DNA from: Lachnospiraceae bacterium UBA3282
Lineage (GTDB): Bacteria; Bacillota; Clostridia; Lachnospirales; Lachnospiraceae
Reading direction: 5' to 3'
DNA: 56,757 bases
NCBI GenBank assembly: GCA_002361735.1
Contig: DETS01000120.1
Location: 63,228 to 119,984 of the forward strand
The notes beneath the pieces are model-generated. The model did not search any database, was not told where the DNA came from, and saw nothing but the letters and a program-made list of their open reading frames with translations. Both the position numbers and the translations under genes were made by a program. This document shows, one piece after another, positions 51,183 to 56,757 of the stretch. Each line of letters starts with the position of its first letter. Position 1 is the first letter of the stretch.

Positions 51183-52121
51183 TTACTTCTCCTCTTCCTC
51201 CAACCCAAACTCCACAAACAACTTCTTCTGGAGCTCCCGGTCTGAAAGGGATCTCAGGAAATCATTGCTCCGCCCCGCCTCTGTCAGCAGGATGCCAAGC
51301 TTGTTGACCTTGACTTCTCCTTCTTCTTTTCCTTCTTTTCGCAGCGTCCTCTCATATTTCTCCACATCAAACTCTTCCAGTAACATCCCCAACACCTCCG
51401 CTCGGTTTTTCAACAGGAACTCTTTCAAAATCCCTTTCTCTATGCACTCCTCCACCGCCCTGTTCAGGGCGGTCTGTATATCCTGTTCTGCAAGCATACA
51501 CTCCCGCGTGGCAGCCACGAACGCGGAATACTCTTCCAAGACTTTGCACTTTTCCATCAGCCGCCTGTTATACCCATAGTTGATATTCAGCATCCGCACC
51601 GTCAATTCCACATCCGCCCGCACCTTCTGGTTCTCAAAGGCGTCCGACAGCTTTAAGACCCGCTCCTCCGGCATTTCCTGCAAGCCGTTGTAAAAAACAA
51701 TGCACTGGGGCGTTGGCAGGCTGATCTGCGCCGTCCCGTAAAGGCTTGCCTCCGCCTTCTCGATCACCTTCTGGTATTCCTGCGCCAAATAAATCAAAAA
51801 CCTGACCGGCAGGTTCGGGCTGTAGGTGCTCTGATGCTCGTACATGCTCAATGTGCCCGACAGGATATAGGCCAGGTCGTTCTTCATCACCACATACACC
51901 GCGCTTTCAATCGTCACAATCTCAAGCTGTGATGAATCCCGGTACGCCGTCCCGTTCAGCGCGTTATACAAGTCCAGAAGCGCCTCCCTGTCTTTCTCAA
52001 ACAGATACCGGAACAGTCTGTCCTTTACATTGCGCTGCATCTGCTTTTGGTTTCGGCTGTGGCTTTGCTGTAAATCCAAGTTCCCATTTACACGCTTCTT
52101 CTTTTGTCTTCGTTTTGGCAT
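51183..52121 (-). CDS. Rpn family recombination-promoting nuclease/putative transposase
   Basis: 312 residues. RNVKDRLFRYLFEKDREALLD, the MKNDLAYILSGTLSMYEHQS core (Asp, Glu/His/Gln of the PD-(D/E)XK nuclease) and the NLPVRFLIYLAQEYQ segment mark the Rpn/PDDEXK_2 family. The C-terminal third is charged and helical. It has its own promoter and interrupts the run of glycan genes, so it is an accessory insertion. Confidence 0.85.
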   Translation of the reverse strand: MPKRRQKKKRVNGNLDLQQSHSRNQKQMQRNVKDRLFRYLFEKDREALLDLYNALNGTAYRDSSQLEIVTIESAVYVVMKNDLAYILSGTLSMYEHQSTYSPNLPVRFLIYLAQEYQKVIEKAEASLYGTAQISLPTPQCIVFYNGLQEMPEERVLKLSDAFENQKVRADVELTVRMLNINYGYNRRLMEKCKVLEEYSAFVAATRECMLAEQDIQTALNRAVEECIEKGILKEFLLKNRAEVLGMLLEEFDVEKYERTLRKEGKEEGEVKVNKLGILLTEAGRSNDFLRSLSDRELQKKLFVEFGLEEEEK

Positions 52122-52470
52122 AGGTTATCCTCCCTTATGATGGCAGGACTTGACATGCCGGAACAGACTGCGCCCGCTCTTTCCTCTCCTGCCGTTTTCT
52201 GTTATGTTTCAAAGAGAAAATCCGACAGAAGCTGTCTTGAACGTGCAGAACGCACACCTGTTAGAATTCCTTTGATTGTTTTATTCTAACGACTTTCTAT
52301 ATATATGTCAACATAATTTTTAATTTTTTATTGACGTTTTTACGTTTCCACAACAAACATTCACATTTGTTCTGATATAAAGTATAAAATTGTCAAGGTA
52401 CATTATCATCTATACATCAATCAAATATTGCAAATTGTCTTTTATACCAATCAATTTTATTATCAACATC
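52122..52470. other. Intergenic region, 349 bases, without a gene
   Basis: It contains the promoter of the Rpn gene at 52283-52311, a 160-base leader, and AT-rich DNA from about 52310. I see no RNA gene or repeat in it. Confidence 0.5.
52283..52311 (-). promoter_or_regulatory. Promoter of the Rpn gene
   Basis: Minus strand TTGACA (52306-52311), 17-base spacer, TAGAAT (52283-52288). Confidence 0.65.
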
Positions 52471-53814
52471 TTATTTTTCCAGCCGCCCTTCCGCATTCAA
52501 AAACTGCTCCATGATATCTGCAAGGGCCACCGACTCACTTCTAGTCAGCTTAAACTCGCTGCTGTTTCTGCCGTTTATCATAGACAGAAAATCGCTGATC
52601 TCATACCGTAACCCTTCCCCTAAAAAAGGCTCCGAATACTTATCCACCTTCAAAGGGTCCTCGTAATGCACTTCAAAATAAGAGGTTTTCCACCAGGGTG
52701 CCTCCGCTATGATGTAGCCCTTCGTGCCCGCAATCAACAGCCTTCCCTCCGATTTGACTCCCAACCCGCAGGTCGCCGTCGCGATGCCGTTCGGGTAACA
52801 GAATGATATCTTCGTAAACAGATCCAGCCCGTTCTCTCCCCTGATCGCATCGAAACGAATATCCCTGTAATCCTCTCCAAAGAGCTTTAATATGGGAAGC
52901 ATCACATAACTGCCAAGCTCCGTCAGGCTGCCGCCGTATCTGATATCTGTCAATTCCCGATGCGCCGGATCTTCCAGCTTTGTAAAGCACACCTCCACAT
53001 TTCGTATGCTTCCAATCATGCCGCTGCAGGCTATTCCCAACAGTTTGTTAAATCCCGGACAATAGGCCGTTTTAATTCCCTCAAACAGGATCAGTTCATG
53101 GGCTCTCGCATACTGAAACAGCTTCTCCGCCTGATCCTTCTCCAACACCATAGGTTTCTCGCACAGGACATGTTTCCCATGCTCCAATGCTGATTTAATA
53201 TATTCGTAATGGGTTTCATGGGGAGACGCCACATAGACTGCGTCCACCGCCCCATAAAACTCCTCTATGTTTTGATAGGCGTCTATCTCCCACCGCTTCG
53301 CAAAATTTTCCGCGCTCTCCCAATGCGGATTATAGACTCCCTGCGCGCTGATACCGCTGACCAGCTTTACTTCCATGATAAACCGACTCGCAATCCGTCC
53401 ATTGCCTATGATACCGATTCTCCTGATCGGCCTGTTTTGTTCCCGAAGCATCGTGCTGGAAATGTTCTTGGTCCGCTCCAAATAAACAACTTGACAATAG
53501 TCTTTCATGTAATCAAAACTGCCTGTCCAGTCGGAACCTACCGTAAGAATATCTATTTGGTATTTCTTGACGTCCTGCACCTTCTGCCCCTGAGACTCCT
53601 CCACGATAATCTCATCCGCAAAACCGGTTTTTCTCACATTCTCAATTCTCGTCGCCAGTGAATCCACCACATTTAATTTTCCTCTGGCCTTGTCGTAGGC
53701 CTCGGAAGTAACGCCGACAATCAGATAATCTCCCAGCGCCTTTGCCCGTTCCAGAAGCCGGTAATGCCCCTCATGCAGCAGATCAAAGGTGCCGTATGTA
53801 ATTACTTTTTTCAT
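52471..53814 (-). CDS. Fused TagD-type cytidylyltransferase and Gfo/Idh/MocA oxidoreductase
   Basis: 447 residues from ATG 53814 (GGAGA upstream). Residues 1-130: cytidylyltransferase with YGTFDLLHEGHYRLLERAK (HxGH) and RTKNISSTMLRE (RTxGISTT-like), as in glycerol-3-phosphate cytidylyltransferase. From about 137: Rossmann RIGIIGNGRIASRFI, DAVYVASPHETHYEY, HVLCEKPMVLEKDQAEKL, the EKP motif of Gfo/Idh/MocA dehydrogenases, and the C-terminal substrate domain. It likely makes a CDP-polyol and oxidises or reduces a related sugar. The fusion is uncommon. Confidence 0.85.
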   Translation of the reverse strand: MKKVITYGTFDLLHEGHYRLLERAKALGDYLIVGVTSEAYDKARGKLNVVDSLATRIENVRKTGFADEIIVEESQGQKVQDVKKYQIDILTVGSDWTGSFDYMKDYCQVVYLERTKNISSTMLREQNRPIRRIGIIGNGRIASRFIMEVKLVSGISAQGVYNPHWESAENFAKRWEIDAYQNIEEFYGAVDAVYVASPHETHYEYIKSALEHGKHVLCEKPMVLEKDQAEKLFQYARAHELILFEGIKTAYCPGFNKLLGIACSGMIGSIRNVEVCFTKLEDPAHRELTDIRYGGSLTELGSYVMLPILKLFGEDYRDIRFDAIRGENGLDLFTKISFCYPNGIATATCGLGVKSEGRLLIAGTKGYIIAEAPWWKTSYFEVHYEDPLKVDKYSEPFLGEGLRYEISDFLSMINGRNSSEFKLTRSESVALADIMEQFLNAEGRLEK

Positions 53815-53865
53815 TGAAATCTCCATTTCCAATTATTCCATTACCATATCGTCCGCTTCCTGCTG

Positions 53866-56415
53866 TCACGTTTCTGCAAGTTTATCTCTAATAAATTCAT
53901 AGGTTTTTGCCCCGCATGTACCGTCGCTGTTGGCCGTAATTTTTGCAAATTCCTGTCCGGCTCTCGCTTTCTCATAGGGACAGCCGCTCAATGTCCCATT
54001 CAGGAAATCGGAAAGCGTGTTAAAAGCGTTTTCTCTGGCCGCATACATACTCCATTCGGAAATCCTGTCAAATCCTTTTTCCTGCTGTCCTAGCTCTTCC
54101 GACAAAAAACCAATGGAAATCTCCTCCCATTCCTCAGATCGTAAATTAATATCATACAACTTATGATCCGCGTAGGTATTTAATTGCCAACGTATCCCGG
54201 CCTTATCTCCGTCTATCTGTAAAAAAGCAGCCACTTCTCCCTCCGGCGGATAATATCCGTTCCTAGTATTCCTTTTCAGTTCACGAGGCAATTCCCATAC
54301 TTTAATTTCTCCTGTATTCTTATCCAAGCATAGATATAAATTCCCCCAATATGGAGGCAGATACAAAGCGTCCTCCAAAACCGCCGGAAAACCAAAAGGC
54401 CTCATATCACATTCATATCCACAAACAGGGTTCCTGCATTGCAGCCCCTCCACCTTACAGTCATACTCCCACACTTCACCGGTTTCCGGATTCCATCTGG
54501 TAATAGTATAACCCTCATAAGGCAAAAGCCAGACATCCTCTCCATCCGACACCATAGATGAACAACCGCATACATTTTCTGCTCCTGTGGTCATCAACTT
54601 TATTCTCCCGAAAGGTACATGAAGCGCCGCCACATAATTATTTACAGGAGAAGCAAATAATAAATATTCTTTCCAAACACAAACGCTGCCTGTCCGTCTC
54701 ACTCCCTTTGTTTCATCTGAAAAAACATCTAAATAATCTTTTATATAGTAAATTCCTCCGGTCAACGTATCATAACGCACGATGGCCGGATATCTATCGG
54801 GAATCAGAAGCAAATAGTTTCCATATCCTACAGCGCCGCAGAATGCGCCGGACTGTTCTATCTGCCTTTCCAGTTTTATGTGTTCTGCCACTTTCCCTTC
54901 TTTCAGAAACAGAATTTCCTGCCCATTACGGGGGCAGACATAATCCCTTCCCTGCACGGAAACCACCCATGGCAAATAATAATTCCCACCGCTGTACTCG
55001 CACAAATCACAGCTATATCTGTATTGATAATCCCCATTTTCTGCATAATAAAGTTTATTTCCCTGGGTTACCATATACCTGCCGTTTCCATAACGGTTAA
55101 ATTCCTGTATAACCTCTCCCCGCCAGTCCTCTTCTCCCGGCTCGCTGTCGATCTGATTGTTCAAAATAAAAATCTCTTTCTCCGCCGCACCAAAAAGCGC
55201 AGTCACGGAAGTGGCCTCATCCCCGATATAGGCGTCGCACAGCGCAATCGTCGGCTCGATTTCCGGCGTATCGTCATAAATGCCCAAATTGTTTTCTATA
55301 AAATACTGTCTCAGTTTCTGATAAACCGGCATAAACTCCGGCCGCATGGAATTGATGGTAGATTCCAAAAGCGGATGCGGCCTCCAAAGCAGGCATGCCT
55401 GTTCACACTTGGCAAAGCATTGAAACACATACTCCATCTTCCGCATAAATCTTTCCGTATCACCCAACAGCCCGTTGATACTGGTGTTATAAAAATACAC
55501 CTTCCGCCCCGCCATTCTTTCTTTCCACGCCTCCGGCGGTTCCGGCGGATTCTGGCACAGCCGTATCACTTTGTCGAACTTGGGCGATCCCAGCGGCACC
55601 AGTTTTTCCTGCGGCAGCTCCGGATCGTAAAATTTACGGAATTTTTCCGCCTGTATAACGATATAATCCGCAAAATAATAGGCCATACAGGATGCCTGTC
55701 CTGCGCTCATGCCTCCGGAAGTCGAAAAATATGGTACATATACCAAACATTCTGTGGATTTTTTTAACTCAAAAGAATAAAACCGCGGATCAACGCTTGT
55801 TACCCGATTATACTGATCGTATGGATTATGAATAAAAACGGCATCCGGCTCTCTGTTTTTGATATCATAATCATCGTAATGAATCACCGGCACATCATCG
55901 GGAAATCGGTCTCCCTCGTAATGCAGTGCGCCAAAGGAGCCATCCTGATTTTTATCATAATAGGGGATCGGCACCACATAGGCGTCACAGTCGGGATCCG
56001 CGTCCGCCGCCATCCAAATGCTTTCCAACGAATCCCACATACTTGCCTTATAAGGCAGAAAAACCATCTCCAGCCGAATCTTGATATCGTTTTTAACGCT
56101 GTTTTCCGCCTGGATCAGGGATTTTTGCAGTCTCTTATAGATCTTTGCGGGAACGGAGACTGTATCTGACGCGAGTTCTTCATGAATTTCGTAGAGTGTC
56201 TCGCAGTATTCCTCCAACTTCGCAATGGTCGGTGCGCCCTCTCCCTCTGTCTTCTCAATCCATTCGCCCACCTGTACCGCGCTGTTCTGGCACTGTCCAA
56301 GGAGATCCATGGCTTCGCCGAAATCTTTGTTTTCCGCAAACCGCTTCACTTCGCTGTGGGCCTGCTCCAAAAGCGCAAGCAGTTCCTCTATTTGTTTTTT
56401 TTGCGCTTTTCTCAT
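53866..56415 (-). CDS. CDP-glycerol glycerophosphotransferase-like protein with C-terminal propeller-like repeats
   Basis: 849 residues from ATG 56415 (a TTG at 56424 is possible). Residues 1-110 are helical/coiled-coil. About 115-440 resembles the TagB/TagF transferase fold: FLPYKASMWDSLESIW, HNPYDQYNRVTSVD, LVPLGSPKFDKV, LLWRPHPLLES (HP of the active site), IALCDAYIGDEATSV. About 450-780 has repeated beta strands ending in patterns such as YDTLTGGIYYIK, NPETGEVWEY and DKNTGEIKVWEL, which look like a beta-propeller or sugar-binding repeats. It would polymerise or add glycerol phosphate at the membrane. Confidence 0.75.
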   Translation of the reverse strand: MRKAQKKQIEELLALLEQAHSEVKRFAENKDFGEAMDLLGQCQNSAVQVGEWIEKTEGEGAPTIAKLEEYCETLYEIHEELASDTVSVPAKIYKRLQKSLIQAENSVKNDIKIRLEMVFLPYKASMWDSLESIWMAADADPDCDAYVVPIPYYDKNQDGSFGALHYEGDRFPDDVPVIHYDDYDIKNREPDAVFIHNPYDQYNRVTSVDPRFYSFELKKSTECLVYVPYFSTSGGMSAGQASCMAYYFADYIVIQAEKFRKFYDPELPQEKLVPLGSPKFDKVIRLCQNPPEPPEAWKERMAGRKVYFYNTSINGLLGDTERFMRKMEYVFQCFAKCEQACLLWRPHPLLESTINSMRPEFMPVYQKLRQYFIENNLGIYDDTPEIEPTIALCDAYIGDEATSVTALFGAAEKEIFILNNQIDSEPGEEDWRGEVIQEFNRYGNGRYMVTQGNKLYYAENGDYQYRYSCDLCEYSGGNYYLPWVVSVQGRDYVCPRNGQEILFLKEGKVAEHIKLERQIEQSGAFCGAVGYGNYLLLIPDRYPAIVRYDTLTGGIYYIKDYLDVFSDETKGVRRTGSVCVWKEYLLFASPVNNYVAALHVPFGRIKLMTTGAENVCGCSSMVSDGEDVWLLPYEGYTITRWNPETGEVWEYDCKVEGLQCRNPVCGYECDMRPFGFPAVLEDALYLPPYWGNLYLCLDKNTGEIKVWELPRELKRNTRNGYYPPEGEVAAFLQIDGDKAGIRWQLNTYADHKLYDINLRSEEWEEISIGFLSEELGQQEKGFDRISEWSMYAARENAFNTLSDFLNGTLSGCPYEKARAGQEFAKITANSDGTCGAKTYEFIRDKLAET

Positions 56416-56672
56416 GTCAACCAATCTCTTTCTTTAAAATAAACAAGGCATATTGGCCACCCTTTCGAGTGGTGCTTTTGCCGTAAAACGGCATCCGCTT
56501 CGCTCCCCCGTACCTCACCCGCAGGTGTTCCGAAGGTCTTGGCGCACCCAATTCACGAAATCCGTTATTCCAGCGCCGTTCTTGTTTTTTATCTCAAAAA
56601 ATGTTTCGCAGTCCGCTTCCGGTAAAATTTCGGCCGTAGCCGATATTTATCTGCAAAATATTTTTTTACGAC

Positions 56673-56756
56673 CTACACTTTCTTTGTTTCCTTTAGGAAG
56701 ATATTCTCCTCCCCTGACTTCTGCATTTGTCCCCGCTTTAGCGCATTCTGCGCCGC
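56673..56756 (-). CDS. Possible 3' end of a further minus-strand gene
   Basis: The frame entering at the window edge reads 27 residues ending KSGEENIFLKETKKV and a TAG at 56673. Composition looks coding but too little is present to name it. The 257 bases between it and 56415 hold the TGCCGT-AAA-ACGGCA hairpin (56479-56493) and nothing else I recognise. Confidence 0.3.
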   Translation of the reverse strand, partial: AAQNALKRGQMQKSGEENIFLKETKKV

Positions 56757-56757
56757 G

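Noticed and set aside
54880..55767. 295-residue open frame on the plus strand opposite the CDP-glycerol transferase gene
   Set aside because: Composition is that of an antisense shadow (rich in His, Arg and Ile without a domain), and the minus-strand gene has clear motifs.
1..56757. CRISPR arrays, tRNA or rRNA genes, insertion sequences with transposases
   Set aside because: Nothing with regular repeat-spacer structure, cloverleaf or DDE transposase was found; the Rpn gene is the only transposase-like gene.

Overview
The window reads as a chromosomal segment of a Gram-positive anaerobe of the Clostridia, most likely Lachnospiraceae (inferred from gene content: pta-ackA next to a YceD/DUF177 gene, a two-gene SufC/SufD operon, tandem bacteriohemerythrin, FeoAB, BspA-type LRR lipoprotein, Sel1 protein). 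Nearly all genes from 24 kb onward lie on the minus strand. No tRNA, rRNA or CRISPR array was seen.

Left part (1-15 kb): a core stretch holding the 5' end of a yceD gene, ackA, pta, tmcAL, plsC, cls, sufD, sufC and rmuC. Between ackA and yceD, which are commonly close neighbours in Clostridia, sits about 5.7 kb of accessory DNA. It contains an intact ABC exporter/LytTR/DUF3021 operon, a second ABC exporter facing the other way whose ATPase lacks its start, a truncated LytTR gene and a double-domain hemerythrin. The intact operon has a 9-bp direct repeat with 21-bp periodicity just upstream of its -35 box, the expected layout of a LytTR binding site.

Middle part (15-31.5 kb): an HPr-like gene without the phosphorylatable His; a four-gene run ending with an anchored SLH-like protein and an unknown protein and beginning with an LRR lipoprotein; a small XRE regulator; a SulP anion transporter flanked by toxin-antitoxin debris; a relB/PIN pair with a frameshifted toxin; a glycerol-1-phosphate-dehydrogenase-like gene; a GH13 gene cut by an in-frame TGA; a Sel1-repeat protein; and feoAB with an iron-box-like promoter.

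Right part (31.5-56.7 kb): a long minus-strand cluster for a surface glycan or teichoic-acid-like polymer: CDP-glycerol-type transferase, three cytidylyltransferase domains of two folds, LicD, a HisC-like PLP enzyme, GT2 and GT4 glycosyltransferases, FkbM methyltransferase, radical SAM enzyme, GDPD phosphodiesterase and two TIM-barrel proteins. Its striking property is one recurrent Rossmann-like module of about 90 residues (GxGxxG, a mid-module Asp, C-terminal Leu-x-x-hydrophobic-Gly). I count eleven copies in about 18 kb, fused at the N terminus, C terminus or middle of otherwise unrelated enzymes, and once carried alone on a membrane anchor. I regard this module-tagged glycan assembly line as the main candidate for an undescribed system. 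The module was recognised by eye; its ligand and role are inference.
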